Below, piece by piece: positions 8,680 to 18,947 of a stretch of 64,000 bases of DNA. This DNA comes from Symsagittifera roscoffensis (taxonomy: Eukaryota; Xenacoelomorpha; Acoela; Convolutidae): the NCBI RefSeq assembly GCF_963678635.1, contig NC_087067.1, positions 39,140,379 through 39,204,378 on the forward strand, given 5' to 3'. Each line of letters opens with the position of its first letter. Position 1 is the first letter of the stretch. Below the pieces are notes generated by a model, which saw only the letters and a program-made list of their open reading frames with translations, was not told where the DNA came from and did not search any database. A program made the translations under genes and the position numbers.

Positions 8680-10874
8680 TGTATGTTTTTATGGCGCTCC
8701 TGGGTGTTATTCTTTTGTAACATCATGACCGGCGGAACCGTTAACGAGCACTCCGCGCCGAGCGGATGCTCACATTAACGCCCTTAATAGGCCTAAACTG
8801 CCGGGGCGGAAGGGTAGTTCGGAACGCGGAAGCCTTCCGGATTGCCGTGAATAGTTTTTTAACCTAGTTAAGACCGAAAAATCATGAACCAGGAAGGGTG
8901 GGGGGAATCGCGAACCCCTCGTCCCCTGAGTGGTTTGTGACCAAAAACATTTAAAGATATAAGTAAAACCAAACAAAAAGTAGTATAGTACCCAAGAAAA
9001 ACAAAAAAACATAAAAAATTACCGAAAAAACCAAAAACAGTAAAAAAAGTAGAAAATCAGTAGAAATCATCCCCCCAGACAAGATGTGATTCAACCCCCC
9101 CGTTTGTTGTTGATAGATATATTGTTGTTACAGGCATTTATATCAGTCAGGATTGTTACGATCAATTTTGTGGCCCGTTTGAGAGGCTTGTACTGTAGGG
9201 TTATTTGAGCATTTAAGCACGTTAATGATAAATTGCGCTCAATCCGGAAGGGTCAGCTGATTTGCGCTCAATTCGGAAGGGTCTTGGGTGAAGACCGATC
9301 CGGCAAGCAGTTCAAGGAGCAACAAGAAGGGGCTCAGCGACAACAACAATCGACTGTTGGGTATCGTTAACAAGTTTTGTATCCCTTTTGGTACAAAAAG
9401 TAAGATAGTAATCTGTGGGGGGCTCGACAGTGCTGCACTGTAGTGACCCTTCACCGAACTGCGAATATCCGAGTTAAGCACCTTAATTCGGATAATAAAC
9501 AAACCCGGAGGGGTATAGTATTGCTAATATTTTTATTCATATAGCCTATATTAATAGTCATATATCGTTTTTCAGTGAAAAACAACGAAAACAGACCGGT
9601 TTTTAGGGTCAAAATAGCGATATTTTGATCCCCCCACAAGTCGCGATTTTTGAGATATCGATGTTTTTTGAAACGGAAAAAAGCGCTAAGTTAGTGTGTT
9701 ACATCGTAACTGCACTACTGTAATAAGTAGAACCGGTTAACTTTAGTTCGGAAGTGGTTGGAACTAGTTTGGTACCAAAAACCAAATTTTCCCAATTTTT
9801 GATAGTAAGAAACACTAAAAATTTAGAAAATTTTTTGAAATTTTTGAGGTAGGACAGTAAAAATAGTTGTTCGGACAACGTCCACTAGTGAATCTACAAG
9901 TCTTAAAATCCGCTACCCGAAAGCCTTCCGGGTTGTAGAGAAATCGAACATAACGTGTTTGATTTGGTGGATTCATCAATCCGGAGGGGTCCAGGTAGCA
10001 TAGTTTTTCGCAAATTTTTTCTACAATAGCGTTTTAGATCGGGTCTTTTGCATTGAACTAGAAGAGTATAGGCCTTCTGAGCTCGGATCAATAATTTTTA
10101 GGTCGAAAGGACCAGATTTGCGGAAAAAGTTAGGCGGAACCTATAAGAGAGAAAATTTTTTGAGTTCGGAAAAAAGACGTTTTGGTTAATAACTTTGGAA
10201 CTATTGATCATATCGAGTTGATCTTGGTACCAATAGATCAGAAATTAGCTGAGCTTACTAATAGGATCAGAAATTTTTCGGAAAAACGAGCGAGAAAATT
10301 TTTTGAGATTGTTTTTAGCAAATTACACAAATCCGGAGGGGTACACCCTTCACGTTTTATAAATTTTTCTGAAAAACCCTTATACCTCTACCAAAAGTTG
10401 ATAGCGATTGAACTAAGTAACTTAGGACAGTTCTAGACAAAGAGGGAGGGCTGAAGGCACAAGACAACCATAATAGAGTCGAAATTAGGCAAGTGATAAG
10501 ACCCTTCACCGTTAGTGTGAATTGTCAAATAAGTGCCTTAACTTCAATCCGGAGGGGTCTAGGAAAGGACCCTATACCCTTCCCAGTTAATTCAAACAGC
10601 ATAAAAGCAACGCAGAACGTATCCGGAGGGGTATAAGCTGAAATTAAGAAAACTACAAAAAGCTACTTTGACAGAGCTAAGGGCTCCCAATCCGGAGGGG
10701 TCGAAATTTTTCAAAGTCAGAGGGGTCCGAATCCGGAGGGGTCTACTTTCCACAAAACCGGAGGGGTCCAAATCCGGAGGGGTCTGCTATTACTAACTCG
10801 GAGGGGTCCAAACCCGGAGGGGTCCATATTCTGACAGTCCGGAAGGGTCCTATTTGTGCCAATCCGGAGGGGTA
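8200..10874 (+). repeat. Dispersed array of (A)AATCCGGAGGGGTC-like motifs
   Basis: Forward copies start at about 8200, 9241, 9270, 9502, 9977, 10330, 10545, 10621, 10688, 10716 (partial), 10729, 10755, 10770, 10795, 10810, 10835 and 10860. The consensus is AATCCGG(A/G)GGGGTC, with A or G at the eighth base in some copies (GGAAGGGTC). Spacing shrinks from hundreds of bases to 15-40 bases toward the 3' side, and several copies are adjacent pairs. The intervening sequence is unrelated from gap to gap, so the motif itself is what is conserved. Confidence 0.9.
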
Positions 10875-11651
10875 TTATTTTATTAAGGACTTAGGTAAAC
10901 GAAAGAAAGACTAAAAAGCGAGAGGTATTAGGTTAGTAATACACAGGCTAGGTATCAGTGACTGCACTGGTAACTTGCCTCTCAAAAAGAACCAGACTGA
11001 TACAAAACAGGTCCGAACTCGGATATTCGCGACACTAAGTCTAAATTAAAAAGAGCGTGACTCATTGGTGTGGATTGAAACATAATACGTTTTTGGGAAA
11101 AGTGAATGCCCTGAGGATTTTAGTAGGTCTAGCTCGGGCAGTCCGAAGGCAGATAGGTAACACAGTACTCGGTGGGTGCAATAGACGCCCACTTGAGAAA
11201 ATTACTGCCTTCAAAGTTTTGTCTGTTTGGTGCAGCACCAAGCAGGGAAAGCTTTTTCTTTAAAAGACAGGTTCGACTATTGTACTGCGACCAACTAAGA
11301 GTACAAGACACATACGTTTTTTTTATATATACATTCATATTGTGTCAATATATATTTTTTGTTTTTGATTTTAAATCAACCTAAACTGTGCTTGATTGGG
11401 TAGTGACTACACTATCTTTTAAATTGACTGATAACATCATATTGTGCTAGTTTCCAGATCTTTGGACCGATAATCGGCTAGTGTGAATAAATTTTATACA
11501 AACTGTACTCTGACAACATACAGGGATTCGTGGTCACTATTTAATAGAATCTGGTGAAATTTATTGTGTTGTGTCATTATTATTGTTAATAAAATTATAA
11601 GGTCTCTAGCAATTGAGTCAAGAGTAGGCATAGGAAAGTGACAAATAAAGA
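8680..11651 (+). other. ~3 kb untranslated leader of the giant element
   Basis: Between the 5' LTR and the gag ATG there is no open frame longer than about 90 codons and no coding motif. It is unusually long for a gypsy leader. Its main content is the TCCGGAGGGGTC-like motif array, densest at 10330-10874, and a few reverse-complement partners (CCTTCCGGATTG at 8833, CCTTCCGGGTTG at 9924). Candidate roles are genomic RNA packaging, an internal ribosome entry structure or splice-donor context, none of which is shown by the sequence. Confidence 0.7.
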
Positions 11652-14600
11652 ATGAGTTTAGACAAGTCAAGGATACCAAAACGAGGTAATAGCTCTAGGA
11701 AATTCATACCTGAAAAGCAAAGAAAAAGGATGACCGATCCTTTTGTGGATTGGATCAAGCGAACCCGGTCCGATAAAGAGGGGACGGTTTCAGGCAGAAT
11801 GGTTGAAACGAGAAGTCAAAAGACCTCAGAAGAGCGAAGAGAACTGTTAGAAGTGGAGGTCAATACGGACCATACCATGAACGACAACCAGGGAGTAAAT
11901 GGACTGGAAGGGAGAGGCAGAAGGCTGGCGAGTGAATCTACTCCGGTAGAACAAGGCCATGATTTTGCCACTTCCACCGGGACGTTGGATCGAGAGGAGA
12001 TGTCGGAACTGTCCGACATCTCAACTGAAGTAACGGCAACTAGAAGATCTCCGACAGACAACACTATGATGGCAAGCGGAACTGGGAAACAAACAACCTC
12101 ATCATCGTTCTCAGAAAGAATGAAGAACACCTTCGGAAACATCTTTCCATTCAGCATGGGAGGAGGAGCAGGAAACGATGGGGAGTCCCAGGAGGAAGAG
12201 GATGAAGAGAAGCAAGGGGACTTTGGATCTCAAGTCAGTCTCAATAGTTCGATCCAGGAGAGTGAGGCACACGTCGGAAGAGAGACTGGAACCATGGATA
12301 AATTTGGTGTTGTGACAACGATAAGCAAAGAGGCAAACTCACCGGGCCAGTCCAAGGACTTCGCGATTAGGACAAGTTCGGAGCCACAACCTGAAGAGAG
12401 TAGAACCAGAGGGCTTGGCAACGCGTTAGCGGATCCTGAAATAGATAATGATAAAACGTCAAGACAGAGAGTCAAGGCCCGGATCTCTACCAACACGAAG
12501 CTACCTGGGACCGACAGAGTTACACCACCACTAGTGACGCCACTCATGGATAACGGGGCAGCACTAGAGGAAGCCTTAAACAACATAGTGGGCAGTTTAG
12601 GAGAACAAAATGAACAGATGTCGATAAGGATGAGTGAACTGGAAAGAGCAGTTCACATTGAAAGAGAAAGTCTGCGGGAAGAAATAAACCGCAACAGACA
12701 AGAAGTTGGCAGAAGCGAAAAACGCTTGAAAGTAAGAACGGACGAACATATGACGAGGAACTTGTCGCGAATGACAAGAGAGGCGGAACAGAGGGAGTTA
12801 CGCTTAAGAGCCGACATGGAGAAGTTAAGAATTCAGCAAGAGCAGTCTCTTGGGTCTCTTGACACAAAGATAGACGCGATGATGGAGAGGCGAACGCAGG
12901 CTATCATGGATAGGTTGGACGGGCTACTAAGCAGCAAGAGTGGACCAAAAGAAGGAGAGCCGAACTCGGGAGGTCCCAGCAGGGAACCGAGGGTGAACTT
13001 CAATGAACATCAAAGGAGGAAGACAAATGGATCCACTAGAGGCAGGGGCAGTTCATCAGGCTATGCCACAAGGGGTAATACAGCATGGGGCCCGAACAGT
13101 AGAGCAAGTTCAACGGGGAACAGACAAACCTCGAACGAACGACCAACGCAAAGCACACATGCGACCGGGAGAAGCGATTCTGGCAACATGGGGCATACAA
13201 GCCCGAGGAGGAGTCACATGGGCCAAGCGGGAAACGCTCATGGTGATTCGGATTGCAGGGATGCACCGCACACAGAGCCTTCGACAAGGTGTGAGGAAAC
13301 TCAGGCGGGACACTCAAGGGATGCTACGGCAATGGCCACAGCATTTGAACCCCTGAACAGGTCTTTGGAGACATTCCTGACGCGGTTATCTAGAACCAAT
13401 GAACGCAGTGAAAAGTCCAGAAGAGTCTTTAAGAAGCCAAGATGCTACAAGGACGAATCTGATGGCTGTATTGATACCTGGATAGAGGTAATGAAGCTGC
13501 ATTTCGAGGAAGAGGACTTGTCGGAGAGACAGGAATGCAGCGCGCTCACCAGCAACTTAGAAGGGACAGCCCTGAACTGTGTCATGGCTAAGAAACAGTA
13601 TCAACGTGACACTGCTGAGAAAATCTTCGAAATCTTGTTAAACCGTTTCGGATCAGGGGTGCAGGGGCACCAGGCGATGATGCGCTTCGAGAAACGGAGG
13701 CAACGAGAAGATGAAACAATAGACAAGTTTCTCGATGATTTGGAAATGCTGAGAAGACGCAGCCAACCGGATGAGTCAAACCGAAGGATGAACCTGGCCG
13801 TAGCCTCAAAATTCATCGATGGTGTGAAAAATGATGAACTTCGTACGATGCTAGCAACGCATTACACACCACTATCAACTAATGCGCCAACACCGGAGGA
13901 GTTGAGGCTCAAATCAAAAGAGTATCTTTTGTTGAAACCTCCTTCGAGATCTGGATATTACAAGAACAATTATGGCAATTTTAACAACGGACCAGCTAAC
14001 CAAGGGAACAATTGGTACAAACCGAGGGATGATATGGACAAGAGACGTTCTTGTGCTAATTGCAGTTCAACAGACCATCATGTGTCAGCATGCCCAGCTT
14101 ACAAACAAGGCATGAAAGCATTAGGCTTTAGCCTCGAGGACGAAGATGCGTCAGAGTTGGATCATGAGGATTTCATGAGAGGAGTAATTGCGAAATTTGG
14201 CCCGAGGTGTTTCTTTTGTAACTTGGAAGGTCATTTTAAATCAGATTGTCCGCAATTCTGGGATGCAGTGGCAGACATCAAGCATCCAAGGCATGAAGAA
14301 GCTTTGTCAGGAGTGAAAGCAAGCAAGGCTCGACTTTTGAGCGAAGCAGAGGCACGCAGGAAGGACAAACCTCAAGAGCTGGCGGCAAAGAAAATGCAAG
14401 CAGTAACAGAAGAGGCACGTGAACCGGAACCAGCAACTGCGGCCGATGACTTCAAGATCGATTATAAGGCAGCCGCAAAGGATGCTTTAAATAGAGTACA
14501 GCAGGAATTGGTGACGAAAGAGATCGAACAAAAAGTGAAACTTGAACTGGAAAATGAAAAGCTTCAGGAGCAACTGAATACCTTCGAGGCAACGGAGTTC

Positions 14601-17600
14601 GAAGAGACGAAAACACCAAGCAGTTTAGATATGAAACTTAAAGTGATCTCCGGTAAGAGGTTCGGCATGGCGCCGCAGGGAAAGAAGATACAGTCGATAA
14701 TCTCAGTGGCTGGACACCAGGTAATAAGAAATTTGAGTGAACCATCAGAGTTCACTTTAATGCATTTGGACACATATGCAGATTATCTGAGGCAGGTGGA
14801 GCCACGCACTGAGTCGAGAGCTGTGCGAGCACTACTAACGACGGGTGGCCCTCGCATGAAGAAACTTCATGGACGCTACTTGGAGGTCTATGGGCCGTAT
14901 CAAATAATGCTGAACGTGGATGGAATCAGCATCTACACCAGGACTTACATAACAACAGATGATGACCAAATGGGGCAGATCTATTTGGGTGAAGAGGAAC
15001 TCAAAGTCCGCAGGATAGGCCATGACGCCATGATGGAACAAGACGCGGTACATATTGGATATGAAGCAGATGTGACAGCACACCTGCTTGACACCAACGG
15101 AACAAAAATCGGAGTCACAGGGCTTCTGGACACAGGCGCGGTGGTGAGTGTGATGCCGATAAAAACCTGGGAGAGAATGGGCTTCACGCGGGAAGATCTG
15201 ATTCCTACGAATCTCCGACTAGCCGCTGCAAATCGAGGAGCTATCTACGTAGCCGGAAGAACACCGGTGACGGTCCTTCACATGGGAGGACGGAACCTTT
15301 GGATGAGCTTCCTGGTGGTAGAGAATCTGGACGACGCCGACCAATTCATCTTGGGCAGAGATTTTGTCAGGAATTTTGATGTGATGATTGACTTGAACAA
15401 CGGTCTAATACGGATTAGAAACCCGGACCGAAAGTATGTTAAGAGACCAATTAATAGGATAATAACAGATGAAAATAAGGTACCAGTTTTTTTGGACAGA
15501 AAAGTAAAGTTACAACCAGGACAAGCTGTAGTAGCAATTTTTAGAATGAGAAATTTAAATTCGTTAAGTGATAGCAAACAGGTTTGCTTAGTACCGAATC
15601 CAAATAGTCAGAGTTCGGTGATTTTAGGCCGGAGCTTCTCGGTAACGCGAAACGGACTGTGTGTCAGTGTGTTGTTGAACACACTGGACACCACGGTTTC
15701 AATCCAGCGTGGAAAGAAGCTTGGTTACGCATTGCCGATGAGGACCGACTATGAAGAGACACAAAACTTGAAGAAATATAGTGTGAAAGACTGTCCTTAT
15801 CATGCCAATAAAGATAAAATTTTAAAGAGGATTGATGAATTAAAATCTATTCGTAAATTGTTTTCAATGAAATCCGAAATGGACGACGGCTTATCAAGCT
15901 GCTCGAATTTTCCGGAACGCCCCTCGTCATATGAACTAGATTCTGACAAACAGGTTTTGCCAGAAATGGAACATTTAAAAGGAAAAATAGGTGAGGGAGA
16001 TTTTGAAAAATTGCGGGACCTCCTAGATCGGAACGCCGAAGTATTTTCAAAACATAAGGCGGACATCGGTTGCTGTAATTTCGTCGAACACGAAATCGAA
16101 CTAGAAGAGGGCGCCGTTCCCCATAGGGAAGGCGCAAGGCGAATGACGCCACATAAATCGGAAGCGTGCCGAGCGGAAATAGAAATGTTGCTTGAATACG
16201 ACATGATAGAACCCTCGAAATCACCATGGGCTTGCGGAGTAGTAATGGCAAAAAAGAAAGGGGGGCAGCTTAGATTTTGTTGCGACTTTCGTTACTTGAA
16301 CGCGGTAACGATTAAAGATGCGTACCCGATACCGCGAATAGACGAGAGCCTATCCAAACTTGGTGATGCAAAGTTCTTCACCACATTGGACTTGGGTTCT
16401 GCCTTCTGGCAGGTTCCTCTGCGAAAGAAGGACAGGGAGAAAACCGGATTCGCGTGCGAATTGGGGTTGTACCAGTGGAAGAGGATGCCCTTCGGCTTGT
16501 GCAATGCAACGGCAACCTTTCAAAGGCTGATGGCTCAGGCTTTGACAGGAGTGACCAAAAAGTACGGGAATCTCTTGATGTGCTACGTGGATGACGTAGT
16601 CATAGCGACACCAACCCTGGAGGATCACATTGATCGACTCGATGAGGTCTTCGGATGTATGAAAAGAGCAGGCTTGAAATGCAAACCATCGAAATATGAA
16701 ATCCTTAGGGATTCGATCAAGTACCTGGGAAGAATGGTGGACCGCCATGGTGTGAGGCCAGATCCAGAAGCAGTGGAGGCTGTGCTGACATGGAAAGCTC
16801 CTAGAACGGACACACAGCTCATGAGCTTCCTAGGGTTTGCCAATTACTACCGAGAATTCATAAAAGGATACGCGGACAAGGTGTACCCGATGCAGAAGCT
16901 GATGCGCAACAAAGAGAAAAAGTTCGAATGGAACGATGAGGCACAAGTTGCTTTCGAGAACATAAAGCGGGAACTGTGCGAAGCGCCAGTGCTGGGCATG
17001 CCTACAGAAAAGGGCATGTATGTTCTTGACACAGACGCATCGGTGGTGGCCATCTCAGGAATATTGCATCAAGAGCAAGAATGGAACGGAAGAACAGTCC
17101 TCCGTCCCATTGCATACGGCAGCAAAGTCTTGAGTGACACAGAGATGAAATATGGCGCACCAAAAGCAGAAATGTTTGCAGTAGTTACCTTCGTGGAGAA
17201 GTACCGTGCATACTTGGGGAGCGCTCCCTTCAAGTTACGCGTGGACAACAGAGCGTTATCCTGGTTGAAGACCTACTCGATGGATCAGAGTTATATTGGT
17301 AGATGGATAGTAAGACTGGATGGCTACCATATGATAATCGAACACAGGATGCGTGATAAACATCAGAATGCTGACAGTCTCAGCAAGAAAACTGAGTTCT
17401 ATGAAAGATTGGAGCAGAAGCAGGCCAATCAGGCGGAAGTAAAGGAGGGATTCTCGTTTCTGGACAAAGAAACTTATGAAGCGCTTCCCTTAACGAGATG
17501 GTTGGATAAGTCTGGACATCCAATTCCGGGGCATCCTGAGTTACCTGTAGAGAAAGCAGCCGAGATAAAGATCCTGTCAAGGGAGGACCCGGTCCCCTTG

Positions 17601-18050
17601 GATTTGTTGCTGCGCTCGAACCTGGTCCAGCAAGAACTCTCTCGCATGAATATAAACAGCCTCTCATTATTGGATAAAACGGTGCAAGTCACACCACAAG
17701 TGATGCGGATACTGGGTGGATTGTTAGAAAGAGAAGTGACCAGAGATGACCCCGAGTGGACAGCAGCAGTGGCATCGCTAACAGTCAGTGAGAAAGTGAA
17801 GATCATGCCGTCCAGACAACAGCACGAAGAGAACAAGAGGGATTGTAGGACAATAGTTCAGCAACTAGTATCCTCAATACCCCAGGAGATTTTAACCAGT
17901 ACTTCTTACGGACAGAAAGGACGGGAGAGCGGCAAGCAAAAGAAAACTGTCACCTTTGTAGACCGGGAAAAAGAGGGTGAAGAGGTAGAACAAAATCTGC
18001 TGCAAGACTATTTGTCCGGGGAGAAGGATGAGGAGAAAAACCAGCGATAA
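11652..18050 (+). CDS. Gag-protease-RT-RNase H polyprotein of the giant element
   Basis: A 2132-codon frame from an ATG with A at -3. An acidic, low-complexity N-terminus is followed by a coiled coil (about 310-440) and a Retrotrans_gag-like domain (about 605-737, CIDTWIEVMKLHF...). Two CCHC knuckles lie at 801-814 (CANCSSTDHHVSAC) and 853-866 (CFFCNLEGHFKSDC). An aspartic protease has LLDTGAVVSVMP (DTG at 1160-1162). The reverse transcriptase has LRFCCDFRYLNAV, TTLDLGSAFWQVPL and the catalytic YVDD at 1645-1648. RNase H starts near 1793 (LDTDAS) and includes HQNADSLSK. Gag and pol share one frame without a frameshift. A TAA at 18048-18050 ends this part, but the same frame stays open to 18947, so the stop may be a mutation or a readthrough site. 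Confidence 0.92.
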   Translation: MSLDKSRIPKRGNSSRKFIPEKQRKRMTDPFVDWIKRTRSDKEGTVSGRMVETRSQKTSEERRELLEVEVNTDHTMNDNQGVNGLEGRGRRLASESTPVEQGHDFATSTGTLDREEMSELSDISTEVTATRRSPTDNTMMASGTGKQTTSSSFSERMKNTFGNIFPFSMGGGAGNDGESQEEEDEEKQGDFGSQVSLNSSIQESEAHVGRETGTMDKFGVVTTISKEANSPGQSKDFAIRTSSEPQPEESRTRGLGNALADPEIDNDKTSRQRVKARISTNTKLPGTDRVTPPLVTPLMDNGAALEEALNNIVGSLGEQNEQMSIRMSELERAVHIERESLREEINRNRQEVGRSEKRLKVRTDEHMTRNLSRMTREAEQRELRLRADMEKLRIQQEQSLGSLDTKIDAMMERRTQAIMDRLDGLLSSKSGPKEGEPNSGGPSREPRVNFNEHQRRKTNGSTRGRGSSSGYATRGNTAWGPNSRASSTGNRQTSNERPTQSTHATGRSDSGNMGHTSPRRSHMGQAGNAHGDSDCRDAPHTEPSTRCEETQAGHSRDATAMATAFEPLNRSLETFLTRLSRTNERSEKSRRVFKKPRCYKDESDGCIDTWIEVMKLHFEEEDLSERQECSALTSNLEGTALNCVMAKKQYQRDTAEKIFEILLNRFGSGVQGHQAMMRFEKRRQREDETIDKFLDDLEMLRRRSQPDESNRRMNLAVASKFIDGVKNDELRTMLATHYTPLSTNAPTPEELRLKSKEYLLLKPPSRSGYYKNNYGNFNNGPANQGNNWYKPRDDMDKRRSCANCSSTDHHVSACPAYKQGMKALGFSLEDEDASELDHEDFMRGVIAKFGPRCFFCNLEGHFKSDCPQFWDAVADIKHPRHEEALSGVKASKARLLSEAEARRKDKPQELAAKKMQAVTEEAREPEPATAADDFKIDYKAAAKDALNRVQQELVTKEIEQKVKLELENEKLQEQLNTFEATEFEETKTPSSLDMKLKVISGKRFGMAPQGKKIQSIISVAGHQVIRNLSEPSEFTLMHLDTYADYLRQVEPRTESRAVRALLTTGGPRMKKLHGRYLEVYGPYQIMLNVDGISIYTRTYITTDDDQMGQIYLGEEELKVRRIGHDAMMEQDAVHIGYEADVTAHLLDTNGTKIGVTGLLDTGAVVSVMPIKTWERMGFTREDLIPTNLRLAAANRGAIYVAGRTPVTVLHMGGRNLWMSFLVVENLDDADQFILGRDFVRNFDVMIDLNNGLIRIRNPDRKYVKRPINRIITDENKVPVFLDRKVKLQPGQAVVAIFRMRNLNSLSDSKQVCLVPNPNSQSSVILGRSFSVTRNGLCVSVLLNTLDTTVSIQRGKKLGYALPMRTDYEETQNLKKYSVKDCPYHANKDKILKRIDELKSIRKLFSMKSEMDDGLSSCSNFPERPSSYELDSDKQVLPEMEHLKGKIGEGDFEKLRDLLDRNAEVFSKHKADIGCCNFVEHEIELEEGAVPHREGARRMTPHKSEACRAEIEMLLEYDMIEPSKSPWACGVVMAKKKGGQLRFCCDFRYLNAVTIKDAYPIPRIDESLSKLGDAKFFTTLDLGSAFWQVPLRKKDREKTGFACELGLYQWKRMPFGLCNATATFQRLMAQALTGVTKKYGNLLMCYVDDVVIATPTLEDHIDRLDEVFGCMKRAGLKCKPSKYEILRDSIKYLGRMVDRHGVRPDPEAVEAVLTWKAPRTDTQLMSFLGFANYYREFIKGYADKVYPMQKLMRNKEKKFEWNDEAQVAFENIKRELCEAPVLGMPTEKGMYVLDTDASVVAISGILHQEQEWNGRTVLRPIAYGSKVLSDTEMKYGAPKAEMFAVVTFVEKYRAYLGSAPFKLRVDNRALSWLKTYSMDQSYIGRWIVRLDGYHMIIEHRMRDKHQNADSLSKKTEFYERLEQKQANQAEVKEGFSFLDKETYEALPLTRWLDKSGHPIPGHPELPVEKAAEIKILSREDPVPLDLLLRSNLVQQELSRMNINSLSLLDKTVQVTPQVMRILGGLLEREVTRDDPEWTAAVASLTVSEKVKIMPSRQQHEENKRDCRTIVQQLVSSIPQEILTSTSYGQKGRESGKQKKTVTFVDREKEGEEVEQNLLQDYLSGEKDEEKNQR

Positions 18051-18947
18051 CAAGATCAACACCCGGGACAAGGAAATTTGTCCCGGGAGTCCGAGATAGA
18101 CGAGAAAATTCCTGATGAGAAACAGGACCTAGAGAACAAAGTTTTGTCCGGGGAGTTCAGATGGATGCGAAGGAAATACGGACATGATCTGGAGGAGCGT
18201 GCAGTCTCCAGCACAACACCTTCGACGGATGATAAGTCAGAAAGCTCGAGAATGAACACCTATTCAGACAGGGATTCGACCTCGGGATCAGAACTGTCAG
18301 AACTGGCGATACACACGCTACTAGTGGAAACTCGGGCGAGAAACCTGGACAGAGAGGTGTACCAGGATCCTGACAGCGATCGCTACCTAATACCAAGCGA
18401 AAGAGTCTGTGACAACGCAGCGGATGACTTAGAAACGATAGCGGTATCGAAACGTTCGATAAGCCTGTTGCCGCAGAAAGAGGTAGTCAGGACTGATCTT
18501 CAGCCGTTTCAACAAGAAACACAACCGTTGGCGAAGATTTGGTGCGTTAAGATGGAAGAAGACACACATCAGCCCAACGAGCTGAACAGTCAGATGAGAG
18601 TCATGAAGACGTACTTGAAGGCGAGATACAGACTCTCGGACCTTCTAAGGGCGCAGAGAAATGATCGCATGACAAGCAACCTAAAAAGGTGGATAGAAAA
18701 CGGTGCACCTGACAAAGGTGACCTAGAAGAAGACAGCTATAGGATCCTGAGACAATACTTCATGCAGAAGGAGGGGAGATTATATCTGAACAAGGACGGG
18801 ATCGTGGCTTGCAGGAGAAGAGAAGAAGACAAGGTCTTATACAAATATAACGCGATAGTGTTGCCGCAACTCTATCAGACAGAACTATTATTCAGGTCGC
18901 ATGATCAGATGGGCCATCAAGGGATCGCTTTGAGTGGCCTGGGATGA
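18051..18947 (+). pseudogene. Pol continuation: linker and start of integrase zinc domain
   Basis: Same frame as the gag-pol ORF, 296 open codons after its TAA and before a TGA. There is no sensible ATG start. The first ~200 residues are a charged linker. The end carries HDQMGHQG, the two histidines of the integrase HHCC zinc domain, and then runs out of frame. The expected continuation (FEWPGMKKACEKW) is read one frame over, so a short deletion with frameshift lies near 18930. Confidence 0.8.

Noticed and set aside
8692-8706. TGGCGCTCCTGGGTG as primer-binding site of the giant element
   Set aside because: It starts 12 bases after the LTR end and I could not match it to the 3' end of a known tRNA.
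10182-10436. 84-codon frame in the leader of the giant element
   Set aside because: Runs across a leader motif copy, starts without strong context and shows no domain; typical chance frame.
12230-13317. Antisense frames within gag
   Set aside because: Long minus-strand frames there are a by-product of the biased composition of gag; no motif or start context.
13003-13356. Plus-strand 117-codon frame in another phase of gag
   Set aside because: Lies inside the gag-pol frame and has no domain; treated as a shadow.
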